From RUG12519 sp045649685 (lineage in GTDB: Bacteria; Bacillota; Clostridia; Oscillospirales; Ruminococcaceae), in contig JAZRQJ010000005.1 of NCBI GenBank assembly GCA_045649685.1, positions 1 through 64,000 of the forward strand: a stretch of DNA of 64,000 nt, given 5' to 3'. Of this stretch, positions 32,682 to 42,151 are shown in pieces. The notes below the pieces were generated by a model. The model did not search any database. It saw only the letters and a program-made list of their open reading frames with translations, and was not told the origin of the DNA. A program made the translations under genes and the position numbers. The number at the start of each line of letters is the position of its first letter. Within the stretch, counting starts at the first letter, position 1.

Positions 32682-33857
32682 ATGGTAAAAACTTTAGGAA
32701 AAATATTTTGTTGTGTGTTTGTCTTGACTTTTTTGATGTGTAATTTATGTGGATGTAGTGAGTTTAATTTAGATTTTTTAAAGATGAATTCTGACGATAC
32801 TGCACAGTCTGAAGAACAGCGAGGTGTTGAAAAAAAGGCTTTACCGGCTACTACGTTTTTTTATGATCAGTTGAATGACAAAGAAAAAGTATATTATAAA
32901 GAAATATTGTCTATATTACAGAAAAGAGCAGAGAAAACAAAAATCTCTGTAAGTGATAAAAATACAATAGACAAAATATATTCTTGTGTTTTGAATGATC
33001 ACCCTGAAATTTTCTATGTGTCTGGATATCAAATCCAGCAGGGAAAAGACACATATTTAGCAGGAACGTATTTGTATAGTAAAGAGGAGATAGATGCTAG
33101 GCAGAAAAAAATAGATGAATATGTTGCTAAATGTTTTTCTCAAATGCCTTCAAATACAGATAGTTATGGGAAAGTTAAATATGTTTACGAATATATAGTT
33201 AAAAATACAGAGTATCAACCGCAACAACATGAGGATCAGAATATATGCTCTGTTTTTATAAGCGGAAAATCTGTATGTACGGGATATTCTAAGGCTACTC
33301 AATATCTTTTAAATTGTTTGGGAATTAATACAATATTTGTTACTGGTTTTGCAGATACTGGTGTTAGTACTCAGACATCTTCTGGAAATAATGGTGAAAA
33401 TCATGCTTGGAATGAAGTTTGTGTAGACGGAAATTGGTATTGTGTTGATACTACATGGGGCGGTGGATTTTCAAAGAATAATTTATCAAAAAATGGAGAA
33501 AAGTTAATCAATTACGACTATCTTCTTTGTACCACTGATGAATTTAATACCTCACATCAAACAAGTAAGGATTTAAAAGTGCCTGTATGTAATCATAGTG
33601 AAAATAATTATTTTGTTAGAGAAGGGGCTTTTTTTGAAAAAATAGATTTGAGTCAATTTGGTAAACTTGTAAGTTCGCAGCTGAAAAAAAAGCAACACAC
33701 TGTTTCAATTAAGTGTAAATCTGTAGAAGTATATAACGGCCTGAAAAAAGCATTGTTTGATGAGGGTAAAGTTAGAAATTATATTTCAAAAGAAAATGGT
33801 AGTGAGCTATACACATCATCTTCAGACAAATTACTAACATTAACTATTTTCTTTTAA
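32682..33857 (+). CDS. Lipoprotein with transglutaminase-like domain
   Basis: A 391-residue protein. The N-terminus is a lipoprotein signal with lipobox LCGC (lipidated Cys about residue 25). A transglutaminase-like fold occupies about residues 140-290, with catalytic Cys in SVCTGYSKATQYLL, His in NHAWNEVCVDGNWY and Asp in CVDTTWGGG. The C-terminal 90 residues are unrecognised. Family members outside the cell are usually proteases or peptidoglycan-linked enzymes, so a surface role is expected. The ATG at 32682 is chosen because the signal peptide starts there (MVKTLGK) and GGGGTG precedes it; an in-frame start 12 codons earlier spoils the signal. Confidence 0.83.
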   Translation: MVKTLGKIFCCVFVLTFLMCNLCGCSEFNLDFLKMNSDDTAQSEEQRGVEKKALPATTFFYDQLNDKEKVYYKEILSILQKRAEKTKISVSDKNTIDKIYSCVLNDHPEIFYVSGYQIQQGKDTYLAGTYLYSKEEIDARQKKIDEYVAKCFSQMPSNTDSYGKVKYVYEYIVKNTEYQPQQHEDQNICSVFISGKSVCTGYSKATQYLLNCLGINTIFVTGFADTGVSTQTSSGNNGENHAWNEVCVDGNWYCVDTTWGGGFSKNNLSKNGEKLINYDYLLCTTDEFNTSHQTSKDLKVPVCNHSENNYFVREGAFFEKIDLSQFGKLVSSQLKKKQHTVSIKCKSVEVYNGLKKALFDEGKVRNYISKENGSELYTSSSDKLLTLTIFF

Positions 33858-33905
33858 ACTGTTTTTGCTTTAAAAAGTTTTATGTAAAAATAAAAAATTA
33901 TATAA

Positions 33906-33934
33906 TTGACTTAATTTGTTTTTTAAGATAAAAT
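33906..33934 (+). promoter_or_regulatory. Promoter of rpe
   Basis: TTGACT (33906-33911), 17 bases, TAAAAT (33929-33934), 30 bases before the rpe ATG. Confidence 0.6.
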
Positions 33935-33964
33935 TAGTAATTATAATGTAATTTTGAGGTGTTT

Positions 33965-34615
33965 ATGAAGGATATTAATATTTGTCCGTCAATATTATCG
34001 GCCAATTTTGCTTGTTTAATCGATGATGTGAATCGTTTGGAAAAAGCAGGAGTGAGTATTTTGCATGTTGATGTTATGGATGGGCATTTTGTGCCAAATA
34101 TCTCATTTGGTGTGCCGGTTTTGAGTAGTTTGTCTAGAGTTTGTGATATGTTTATGGACGTTCATCTTATGATTACGAATCCTATTAAATATTTGCAATC
34201 ATTTGTAGATGCAGGTGCAAATAGTATAACATTTCATATTGAATGTGATGATGATGCAAGCGATTGCATAAGACAAATTCATGACTTAAATTGCAAGTGT
34301 GGTATTGCTATTAAACCTAGTACGGACATAGAGTCTATTTTGCCTTATATTGATACTGTTGATATGATTTTGATTATGACTGTTGAACCTGGTTTTGGTG
34401 GACAATCATTTATGCCAGATATGCTTGAAAAGGTTAGAAAAATTAGAAGTTTGAATTCTGAAATTAATATACAGGTTGATGGAGGAATTAATTCTAAAAG
34501 TGCTAGTAGTGCAGTAGATGCAGGAGCAAATTGGTTGGTTGCGGGGTCTGCTATATTTGGACAGAAAGATTTTGATAAAGCTGTTAAAAGTTTGAAAGAT
34601 TACAATGTTGATTAA
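33965..34615 (+). CDS. rpe: Ribulose-phosphate 3-epimerase
   Basis: A 216-residue TIM-barrel enzyme of the pentose phosphate pathway, interconverting ribulose 5-phosphate and xylulose 5-phosphate. Motifs are ICPSILSANFACL, VDVMDGHFVPNISFG (metal-binding Asp), DVHLMITNP, VEPGFGGQSFMP and QVDGGINSKSA, all intact. ATG 33965 is preferred over the GTG at 33959, which overlaps the GAGG site. The gene overlaps the convergent mecA by four bases. Confidence 0.95.
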   Translation: MKDINICPSILSANFACLIDDVNRLEKAGVSILHVDVMDGHFVPNISFGVPVLSSLSRVCDMFMDVHLMITNPIKYLQSFVDAGANSITFHIECDDDASDCIRQIHDLNCKCGIAIKPSTDIESILPYIDTVDMILIMTVEPGFGGQSFMPDMLEKVRKIRSLNSEINIQVDGGINSKSASSAVDAGANWLVAGSAIFGQKDFDKAVKSLKDYNVD

Positions 34616-35184
34616 TTGTTTTTTAGTATAGTTTCTATGGCAATATTCTTTATTATTAACTCGCAATGTTCTTCTATAATTTTTTTGTTTAATTCACCAT
34701 ATCCGATAATGTTTCCATATTCCACAAATATTGGTGATATCTTTGACAATTGTTCATTACCTGAATATATTATTAATATGAAGTAATTATTTATTTGTAA
34801 TAATGTGTTTTTTATTATTTTATTTATGTAATGCTTGTTTATTAAGATTTTGCACATGTTTTTAAAGTCTTGAATGCATTTGAATTTTATTATTAATGGT
34901 TTTTTGTTGTCATTGATAATAATGTTATTTATACTTTCTTTGTTTATTATATTTAAATATAATATACAGCCATTTTCTTCTGTTGGAAATGCTTCTATGA
35001 ATATTTTGCTTTTGGATATATCTATGTTGGTTGTTTTTTTTACTTTATATAATAAACTTACTATAAGTTGTCTTGTTTTTTTGTCGTTGTAGTTTATTTT
35101 TTCGTAATTCACGCCATAATTTTTCATATCTTTTAAGGATAATGTGATTTTTATAATATATTTGTCTATAATTTCTATGTTCAA
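34612..35184 (-). CDS. mecA: MecA-like adaptor protein
   Basis: About 190 residues resembling MecA, the adaptor that delivers substrates to ClpC. The N-terminus MNIEIIDKYIIKITLSLKDM aligns with the conserved MecA start, followed by a segment ending IFIEAFPTEENGCILYLNI. The C-terminal ClpC-binding half has the phrase VEYGNIIGYGELNKKIIEEH. Identity is low and the sequence is very Ile/Asn/Lys-rich, so the call rests on the overall pattern. The TTG at 35184 gives the family N-terminus; an ATG at 35202 adds six residues but has no clear ribosome site. The 3' end overlaps rpe by four bases, tail to tail. Confidence 0.7.
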   Translation of the reverse strand: MNIEIIDKYIIKITLSLKDMKNYGVNYEKINYNDKKTRQLIVSLLYKVKKTTNIDISKSKIFIEAFPTEENGCILYLNIINKESINNIIINDNKKPLIIKFKCIQDFKNMCKILINKHYINKIIKNTLLQINNYFILIIYSGNEQLSKISPIFVEYGNIIGYGELNKKIIEEHCELIIKNIAIETILKNN

Positions 35185-35366
35185 TGTATCACATCTTTTC
35201 ATTTGAATTGTTTTTATAGTTTAATTATTTTTATGGCATTTTTATATTGCATATGACTTGATGTTTTTGATTTTTAGTCAATTTTTATTTTTAAATAATT
35301 GAAATTATTGAATTATTGGTGTATATTTGTTTATGGTTTATTCTATATTTTATGGAGGAATTGATT

Positions 35367-36506
35367 GTGCCTAGAAAAAATAAAGTAAAAAGGTATTCTA
35401 AAATATACAGAGGATATGGTAAAAATAGAGGTTGGTTGTTTCATGTCTTGGTATGTTTAGCTTTGTTTGTTGTAATTGCTTTAGTGGTTTATTTGATTGC
35501 AACTGGTGTTAATAGTTATTTAAATCGTGAGAGATGTGTGGAAGTTGAAATTCCTCAAACTTCTTCTGAGAGCTTAGAGGAAGATTCGTCTGGTAAGAGT
35601 AATGTTGCTAGCGATGTTGAAAAACAAAAAGAAAACCTAGTGGCTTCAGAAATTCCTGCAGATAAATTAAATAATAGTAAATATTTAACGGAATTTATTC
35701 AAAAAGCTAAGAGCGATAATAAAAATGCTATTATTGTTCCTTTGAAAAATGAAAATGGAAGTTTGTTATATTCTAGTAAAATAGCAGAAGCTAAGAATTG
35801 GGGAACAATTTCAAAATCGGCTGCAGATGCTAAAAAAATTGCTGCAGAGATTGAAGCAGCTGGATTGATTCCTATAGCTAGAGTAAGTACTTTTTATGAT
35901 CAGTTGGCCTCACATGTTAAAAGAAACAATTCCTATGATTCTGTTTCAAAAAAGAGTACAACATATTTGTTTAAAAATTCCGTTACTGGGAAAAATGAAA
36001 AATGGTTGAATCCATATCAGAGTGTTGCGAGAAAATATATTTGTGATATTGTTGGTGAGATTGCCGGAATGGGATATAAACATGTTTTGTTGGATAATGT
36101 TTCTTTTCCGAATGTGGAGTTTAATGATCAAGTGAAGACAAATGCTGATGGCAAGAGTAAAAGTGATATTTTAAAACAATTTTTTAAAGAATTGGATGCT
36201 ACGGGAGTTTCATATATACTATCTTATAACTGGAAGGTTTTAAGTGAAGAAAAGTTAGCAAACACTTTATATGGAGGCAAAGTGTTTGAGTATGGTGCTA
36301 AGAAGCAGGCACCTTTGATTGATGTTGAAAATAAGCCTTTTACTGGTGATAATAAAGAAATTATAAAGAAATCAATGGAAACAATAAGGAATGTTGATTC
36401 AAGTGTTTTAATTTTTCCTAGTATAATTAATTCTGGTAACAGTAATGGTATTTTAGATGAATTTAAGGCATACGGTATACATTCTATGTTAACTTTAAAT
36501 AAATAA
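35367..36506 (+). CDS. DUF4015-type putative glycoside hydrolase, membrane-anchored
   Basis: A 379-residue protein. A basic N-terminal segment (PRKNKVKRYSKIYRGYGKNR) is followed by one membrane helix (about residues 26-50) and a Ser/Glu-rich linker. The extracytoplasmic domain (about 100-375) resembles the DUF4015 glycosidase-like TIM barrel, with AAGLIPIARVSTFYDQLAS, GYKHVLLDNVSFPN and GVSYILSYNW. The substrate is unknown; a cell-wall sugar is plausible given the anchor. GTG 35367 lies eight bases after GGAGG; starts upstream of that site are rejected. Confidence 0.72.
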   Translation: MPRKNKVKRYSKIYRGYGKNRGWLFHVLVCLALFVVIALVVYLIATGVNSYLNRERCVEVEIPQTSSESLEEDSSGKSNVASDVEKQKENLVASEIPADKLNNSKYLTEFIQKAKSDNKNAIIVPLKNENGSLLYSSKIAEAKNWGTISKSAADAKKIAAEIEAAGLIPIARVSTFYDQLASHVKRNNSYDSVSKKSTTYLFKNSVTGKNEKWLNPYQSVARKYICDIVGEIAGMGYKHVLLDNVSFPNVEFNDQVKTNADGKSKSDILKQFFKELDATGVSYILSYNWKVLSEEKLANTLYGGKVFEYGAKKQAPLIDVENKPFTGDNKEIIKKSMETIRNVDSSVLIFPSIINSGNSNGILDEFKAYGIHSMLTLNK

Positions 36507-36541
36507 GCTGTTAAATTTTAATTGCATGGGAGAATTTGAAA

Positions 36542-38257
36542 ATGTATAGTGAGCTTTACAACATTTGGAAAGAAAAAGCGATTGACGATGCTGATTTGAT
36601 ATCTGAATTAGAGACTATTAAAGATAATGAAAGAGATATTCAAGATAGATTTTATAAGGATTTAGAATTTGGTACGGCAGGAATAAGAGGAGTTATTGGT
36701 GTAGGTACAAATAGAATGAATATATATGTTATTCGTAAAGTGACTCAGGCTTTTGCTGAATATTTAATAAAAAACAAGGAATGTCCGTCAATTGCAATTA
36801 GTTATGATAATAGAATAAAATCTGAATTATTTGCCAAAGAAGCTGCATGTGTGATGGCGGCTAATGGTATAATTGTGCATATATATAAGGAGCTTATGCC
36901 TGTTCCATGCTTATCTTATGCAGTTAGAAATTTAAAATGTGATGCGGGAATTATGATTACTGCTAGTCATAATCCTGCTGAATATAACGGATATAAGGTA
37001 TATGGTAGTGATGGATGTCAGCTCAGAGAAGATGCTGCTAATGAAATACATAACATTTCTTTAACAATAGATATGTTTGATGGTGTTAAGCGTATAGATT
37101 TTAATGATGGATTATTGGAAGGAACGATAAAGTATATTTCTGATGATGTTAAAGAGGAATATATGGATTGTGTTAAATCGTGTTTAATATATCCAGAGAT
37201 ATTTTGTGGATCGGATTTTAAAGTAGTATATACGCCTTTAAATGGATCTGGAAATAAGCCGGTTCGAGAAATGTTTTCGCGGATGGGTATAGATTCTGTA
37301 TGTGTTGTTAAAGAGCAAGAAAATCCAGATGGTAATTTTTCTACTTGTAAATTTCCTAATCCGGAAGTTAAGGAAGCTTTGTATTTAGGATTAGAATATT
37401 GTGAAAAATATAAACCAGATATATTAATCGCAACTGATCCTGATTGTGATAGAGTTGGAATCGCTATTCCTAATGAAAAGGGAGAATATATTTTAGTTAG
37501 TGGAAATGAGATTGGCGCATTGTTGCTGGAATATATATGCAGTCAGAGACTAGCTTTGGGTAGTTTGCCAAAAAATTCAGTAGCTGTTAAAACAATAGTA
37601 TCTAGTAATATAACAGAAAAAATTGCTGAAAAATATGGCGTTGAGTTAAAAAATGTTTTAACTGGGTTTAAATATATTGGAGAACAAATTGCTATATTAG
37701 AAAGATCGGGAGAAGAAGATAGATTTATTTTTGGATTTGAAGAAAGTCATGGCTATTTAGCGGGAAGTTATGTTAGGGATAAAGATGGTGTAATGGCTAC
37801 GATGTTAATATGCGAAATGACTGCTTTTTATAAAAAACAAGGAAAATCTGTTTTACAAGTTTTACATGATATATATAGAACTTATGGTGTTTATAAAAAT
37901 GTTACTGATAGTTATGTCTTTGACGGAATGGAAGGCATGGAGACAATGAGTAATATAATGTCAAATATTCGAAATAATATACCTAAATCTATAGGGAATT
38001 TGAAAGTTTTAAGATATTTAGATTATTTGTCGTCTGAAGATATTGAACTTGGTAGTAATAGGATTGAAACAATTACTTTGCCTAAATCGAATGTTATTGA
38101 ATTTAAGCTTGAAAACCATGCTTCGGTTATAGTTAGGCCATCGGGGACGGAACCTAAAATAAAAGTTTATTATACTTCCACTGGTGCAACTTTTGAAGAT
38201 GCTGAAGAGTGTCAGAGAAAGCTGAAATTGGATTTTGCCAAATATATAAAAAAATAA
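36542..38257 (+). CDS. Phosphoglucomutase/phosphomannomutase family protein
   Basis: A 571-residue alpha-D-phosphohexomutase. It has the active-site serine loop MITASHNPAEYNGYK, metal loop TDPDCDRVGIAI, sugar-binding loop FGFEESHGYL and phosphate loop RPSGTEPKIKVYY, so all four functional loops are present. The length fits the PgcA-type enzymes of Firmicutes that interconvert glucose 1- and 6-phosphate for cell-envelope precursors. ATG 36542 follows GGGAG by nine bases. It follows the DUF4015 gene by 35 bases on the same strand. Confidence 0.93.
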   Translation: MYSELYNIWKEKAIDDADLISELETIKDNERDIQDRFYKDLEFGTAGIRGVIGVGTNRMNIYVIRKVTQAFAEYLIKNKECPSIAISYDNRIKSELFAKEAACVMAANGIIVHIYKELMPVPCLSYAVRNLKCDAGIMITASHNPAEYNGYKVYGSDGCQLREDAANEIHNISLTIDMFDGVKRIDFNDGLLEGTIKYISDDVKEEYMDCVKSCLIYPEIFCGSDFKVVYTPLNGSGNKPVREMFSRMGIDSVCVVKEQENPDGNFSTCKFPNPEVKEALYLGLEYCEKYKPDILIATDPDCDRVGIAIPNEKGEYILVSGNEIGALLLEYICSQRLALGSLPKNSVAVKTIVSSNITEKIAEKYGVELKNVLTGFKYIGEQIAILERSGEEDRFIFGFEESHGYLAGSYVRDKDGVMATMLICEMTAFYKKQGKSVLQVLHDIYRTYGVYKNVTDSYVFDGMEGMETMSNIMSNIRNNIPKSIGNLKVLRYLDYLSSEDIELGSNRIETITLPKSNVIEFKLENHASVIVRPSGTEPKIKVYYTSTGATFEDAEECQRKLKLDFAKYIKK

Positions 38258-38281
38258 ATTTTATGTTTTGAATATATTTTA

Positions 38282-38310
38282 TTGCATTTTAAAACAACAT
38301 ATGTTATAAT
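38282..38310 (+). promoter_or_regulatory. Sigma-A promoter of rpmE
   Basis: TTGCAT (38282-38287), 17 bases, TATAAT (38305-38310), 55 bases before the rpmE ATG. Confidence 0.75.
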
Positions 38311-38365
38311 AACAATAGTGTTGATTTTAAGAATTCGCGCATTCGAAGCTTGGAGGTGACTTGTA

Positions 38366-38569
38366 ATGAAGAAAGATATACATCCAAACTATGAGCCAAC
38401 AACTATTACTTGTGCTTGTGGAAATGTTATTGAAACTCGTTCTACAAGAAAAGATATAAAAGTTGAAATTTGCTCTAAGTGTCATCCTTTCTTTACTGGA
38501 AAACAGAAATTAGTAGATACTGGTGGGCGTGTTGATAGATTTAATAAGCGCTTTAATCTTAACAAATAA
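38366..38569 (+). CDS. rpmE: Ribosomal protein L31 (zinc-binding form)
   Basis: A 67-residue ribosomal protein of the large subunit. The zinc ligands are present: TCACGN near the N-terminus and EICSKCHPFFTGKQK, identifying the Cys-containing C+ form rather than the zinc-free paralogue used under zinc starvation. GGAGGTGAC precedes the ATG. It is a single-gene unit with its own promoter and terminator. Confidence 0.97.
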   Translation: MKKDIHPNYEPTTITCACGNVIETRSTRKDIKVEICSKCHPFFTGKQKLVDTGGRVDRFNKRFNLNK

Positions 38570-38591
38570 AGAATTTTGGCCAGTTTTAATA

Positions 38592-38620
38592 AAGGCGGTG
38601 TCGATGCACCGCCTTGTTTT
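38592..38620 (+). terminator. Rho-independent terminator of rpmE
   Basis: AAGGCGGTG-TCGATG-CACCGCCTT, a perfect 9-bp GC-rich stem, followed by GTTTT. Confidence 0.9.
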
Positions 38621-38662
38621 CTATTGAATGTGAATTAAATTTAAACATGAGTGAGGAAGTAT

Positions 38663-39292
38663 ATGCAGACCTCCTATTTAACTATTATGGATTCTGTTAA
38701 TGCAGAATTAATTGTGAAACAGTCTAAATTTTTGGGACATATGAGTTATGTTCAAAGTAAAGAAGAGGCTGATATGTTTATATCTAAGATACGGGCTGAA
38801 TATAAAGATGCAACTCATAATGTTCCTGCTTATTCTATTCATTGTAATGGTGTTATGTATTGTTCAGATGACGGGGAACCACATGGTACGGCAGGCAAAC
38901 CAATTCTTGAAATTTTGAAGAGAGAAAATATATATGATGTTTGTGTGGTGGTTACGCGATATTTCGGCGGAGTGCTTCTGGGAACAGGTGGATTGGTGAG
39001 TGCATATTCAGATACGTGTAAGGAATTAATTAAAAAAGCAGTTATTGCTAAACGAACGCTATGTGCTTCTTTGAATGTTGTGGTTGATTATGGTGAGTTT
39101 AATAAAATAGAACATTTTATTAAAAATTATGATGTCAGTATTGTTGATAAAAATTTTTCTGATAAAGTTAGTATGACTTTATTAATTAAGGCAGAAAATG
39201 AGGATGAATTTAAGAAATTGTTGATGGAAAAAACAGCTGCAAATTTGAAAATTGAAAGTGTTGGGCATTCGTGGGAAAGAATAACAATATAA
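38663..39292 (+). CDS. YigZ/IMPACT family protein
   Basis: A 209-residue protein of the YigZ/YvyE group. The N-terminal IMPACT domain has KDATHNVPAYSIHC, CSDDGEPHGTAGKPILE and VVTRYFGGVLLGTGGLVSAY. A short C-terminal ferredoxin-like domain follows. The biochemical role is not established; eukaryotic IMPACT relates to translation control. ATG 38663 follows GAGG by about eight bases. It is followed by dgt, dnaG and rpoD on the same strand. Confidence 0.88.
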   Translation: MQTSYLTIMDSVNAELIVKQSKFLGHMSYVQSKEEADMFISKIRAEYKDATHNVPAYSIHCNGVMYCSDDGEPHGTAGKPILEILKRENIYDVCVVVTRYFGGVLLGTGGLVSAYSDTCKELIKKAVIAKRTLCASLNVVVDYGEFNKIEHFIKNYDVSIVDKNFSDKVSMTLLIKAENEDEFKKLLMEKTAANLKIESVGHSWERITI

Positions 39293-39352
39293 TTTTGTTT
39301 GGTATAGGTTGATTTATAAATCAAGAGTTGTTTTTAAGGAGAATTTGATTTT

Positions 39353-40360
39353 ATGGATCATTTATCAGTTAGAGATAGGATACAGGACGTTGAAAAAAGA
39401 ATTTTGAGTTCTAATGCGTGTCTCGCAATGAATAGTAGGGGAAGAATAAAAAAAGAATTGATTGATGATTTGAGAACTGATTTTCAAAGAGATAGAGATA
39501 GAATATTGCATAGCAATGCTTTTAACAGATTAAAAGAAAAAACTCAAGTCTTTTTTATTCCGTGTGGAGACCATTATATAACGAGGTTGATTCATTCTTT
39601 GGAAGTGTCGCAGGTTGCTAGAACAGTTGCCAGGGGATTGAGATTAAATGAGGATTTGGTTGAAGCGATAGCTTTGGGGCATGATATAGGACATTCTCCT
39701 TTTGGACATGTTGGAGAAGAAGTTTTGAATTCTATTTGTCCTCATGGTTTTTCGCACTCTGAAAATAGTGTTCGAGTGGTTAATTTTTTAGAAAATCACG
39801 GAGAGGGACTAAATCTAACCTATGAAGTTATAGATGGAATAAAGCATCATTCATTTGGTGGCGAATCTGCTGAGACTTTAGAGGGTAGGTTAGTTAGTAT
39901 TTGTGATAAGGTTGCTTATGTGAATCATGATATAGATGATGCTGTGAGAGCAGGGGTGATTTCTGTTGATGATTTACCTGAAAATTGCAGACGAGTTTTG
40001 GGAGAGGGAAAGAGCCAACGTATAGCAACTGTTGTAAGATCAATTATTGAAAATAGTGATGATGATATTAAAATGTCCCCAGAAGTTGGAAAAGCACAAA
40101 GTGAATTACGCAACTATATGTTTGATAATGTATATTATTCAGATCAAGTTCAATTTGAAAAAGATAAGGTAAGAAATATAGTGAAAATGATGTATAAATA
40201 TTATAAACTACATAATTCTAAGTTGCCTGAATTTTATCAGAAAATTGCTAAACAATTTGATGTTGATAGGGCAATATGCGATTATATTTCTGGTATGAGT
40301 GATACATATATTACAGAGCAATATGTTGACTTCTTTGTTCCAAAATTTTTAGGAGTATAG
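39353..40360 (+). CDS. dgt: Deoxyguanosinetriphosphate triphosphohydrolase-like HD protein
   Basis: A 335-residue HD-domain enzyme that hydrolyses dGTP or other dNTPs. Metal ligands appear in HSLEVSQVARTVARGL and IALGHDIGHSPFGHVGE. The N-terminal RTDFQRDRDRILHSNAFNRL is characteristic of the family. It lies directly upstream of dnaG (17 bases), a common Clostridia arrangement linking nucleotide pools, priming and the main sigma factor. AAGGAGAA precedes the ATG. Confidence 0.93.
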   Translation: MDHLSVRDRIQDVEKRILSSNACLAMNSRGRIKKELIDDLRTDFQRDRDRILHSNAFNRLKEKTQVFFIPCGDHYITRLIHSLEVSQVARTVARGLRLNEDLVEAIALGHDIGHSPFGHVGEEVLNSICPHGFSHSENSVRVVNFLENHGEGLNLTYEVIDGIKHHSFGGESAETLEGRLVSICDKVAYVNHDIDDAVRAGVISVDDLPENCRRVLGEGKSQRIATVVRSIIENSDDDIKMSPEVGKAQSELRNYMFDNVYYSDQVQFEKDKVRNIVKMMYKYYKLHNSKLPEFYQKIAKQFDVDRAICDYISGMSDTYITEQYVDFFVPKFLGV

Positions 40361-40377
40361 CTGAGGATGAAAACGGT

Positions 40378-42123
40378 ATGGTTAAAATAAGTGAAGAATT
40401 TATATTACAGCTCAAGGGTTTATGTGATATTGTTTCTATTTTTTCGTTATATGTAGATTTAAAGTCCTCAGGGAAAAACAAAAAATGTTCTTGTCCATTC
40501 CATTCGGAAAAAACACCTTCTATGGTTGTTTATGAAGATACACAAAGTTTTTACTGTTTTGGTTGTGGTGTTGGCGGAGATATTATAACTTTTATAGAAA
40601 AAATTGAAAATTTAAGCTATGTTGATGCTGTTAAGCTTTTGGCAGATAGAGTAGGACTTGCTGTTCCAACTAGTCAGTTAGACGACAAAATTAGTAAGCA
40701 AAGATCTCGTATTTTAAAAATGAATAAAATAGCAGCCAAGTTTTTCTTTAACAATTTAAGATCTGATGTTGGACGTTTTGGACGTGAATATTTTGCTAAA
40801 CGAGGATTATCTAAGGATATTATTGTTAGATTTGGATTGGGATATGCTGATGATTCTTGGGACTCTTTAAAAAATCATTTAAAATCTAATGGGTTTTCTT
40901 TTGAAGAAATGTGTGAAGCAGATTTAGTGCTTAAGTCTAAAAAGGGATCATATTACGATAAGTTTAGAAATAGAGTTATTTTTCCTATTATAGATGTAAA
41001 AGGTAATGTTATAGGATTTGGGGGGCGAGTTTTAGATGAAAGCAAGCCAAAATATTTAAATAGTTCTGATACGCCAGTATTTAAGAAAAGCTTGGGACTA
41101 TATGCACTAAATTTTGCTAAGAATAGTGGGTCTAAAACTTTGATATTATGTGAAGGATATATGGATGTTATATCTATGCATCAAAATGGATTTAACAATG
41201 CTATTGCTGCTTTAGGCACTTCTTTGACCGAATCTCAAGTTAGACTTATTTCTAGAAATTCTAATGATGTTGTAATTGTTTTTGATTCTGACCAAGCGGG
41301 CAGCATTGCTATGGATAGAGCGTATAAGATGTTTTTGGATATTGGAATTAAACCAAGGGCGTTAAGGTTAAAAGGAGCAAAAGATCCGGATGAATACATA
41401 AAAAAGTATGGGGCTTCTAGAATGAAAGTGCTTATTGATCAATCTAAGAGTGCTATAAAAATCAAGATTGATACAATTGAAGAAAAATATAATTTGGAGG
41501 ATGTGGAACAAAGAAAAGATTATATAAATGAATATTGTTTGATTATATCTGACATTGTTGATTCGTTGGAAAGAGAAGTTTATATTGGTGAACTTTGTAA
41601 AAAAATGAAACTGACACGAGAAATTGTTACAAATCATGTTGATTATTTGTTGAAAAAAAAGCGAAAAAAATATAACAAAAAGATTGACAGAGAACTTATT
41701 AAGAATGTGAAATTGGAATATGTTAACAAAAATATGCATTCTAAATATGAGAGAGCAGAACAGGGAATTATTAGATTTTTGTATAATAATCCGGATTATA
41801 TTAATTATTTGTCTGAAAAATTTGATGAAAATTGGTTTAATTCGGATCTACACAAAAAAATCTATAGAACTATAGTTGATAAAATTCATTTTGGCGGTAG
41901 TTTAGATTTTGTGGCATTTCATAGTGTGTTGGATGCAGACGAAATGGGAATTTTTTCTAAAATAGTTAATGAAGGCAGAAATTACGCAAATACAAATGAA
42001 GAACTTGATGATTATATATGCGTTATAAAAGAAAAATATGATAAAAAAAATGAAGATGTGTCTAGTATGACGTTGGAACAGATTGAACAAAGAAGAAAAC
42101 AAAATGCACAAAAAAAGCGTTAA
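40378..42123 (+). CDS. dnaG: DNA primase
   Basis: A 581-residue primase that makes RNA primers at the replication fork. The N-terminal CHC2 zinc finger is CSCPFHSEKTPSM...FYCFGCGVGGD (residues about 38-66). The TOPRIM core has LILCEGYMDVISMHQ and VFDSDQAGSIAM, the catalytic acidic residues. The C-terminal helicase-binding part is present (LYNNPDYINYL...). It is followed by rpoD with 28 bases between, the classical macromolecular-synthesis order. Confidence 0.96.
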   Translation: MVKISEEFILQLKGLCDIVSIFSLYVDLKSSGKNKKCSCPFHSEKTPSMVVYEDTQSFYCFGCGVGGDIITFIEKIENLSYVDAVKLLADRVGLAVPTSQLDDKISKQRSRILKMNKIAAKFFFNNLRSDVGRFGREYFAKRGLSKDIIVRFGLGYADDSWDSLKNHLKSNGFSFEEMCEADLVLKSKKGSYYDKFRNRVIFPIIDVKGNVIGFGGRVLDESKPKYLNSSDTPVFKKSLGLYALNFAKNSGSKTLILCEGYMDVISMHQNGFNNAIAALGTSLTESQVRLISRNSNDVVIVFDSDQAGSIAMDRAYKMFLDIGIKPRALRLKGAKDPDEYIKKYGASRMKVLIDQSKSAIKIKIDTIEEKYNLEDVEQRKDYINEYCLIISDIVDSLEREVYIGELCKKMKLTREIVTNHVDYLLKKKRKKYNKKIDRELIKNVKLEYVNKNMHSKYERAEQGIIRFLYNNPDYINYLSEKFDENWFNSDLHKKIYRTIVDKIHFGGSLDFVAFHSVLDADEMGIFSKIVNEGRNYANTNEELDDYICVIKEKYDKKNEDVSSMTLEQIEQRRKQNAQKKR

Positions 42124-42151
42124 TTATAGGCTGTTTTTTAGGAGGACAAAA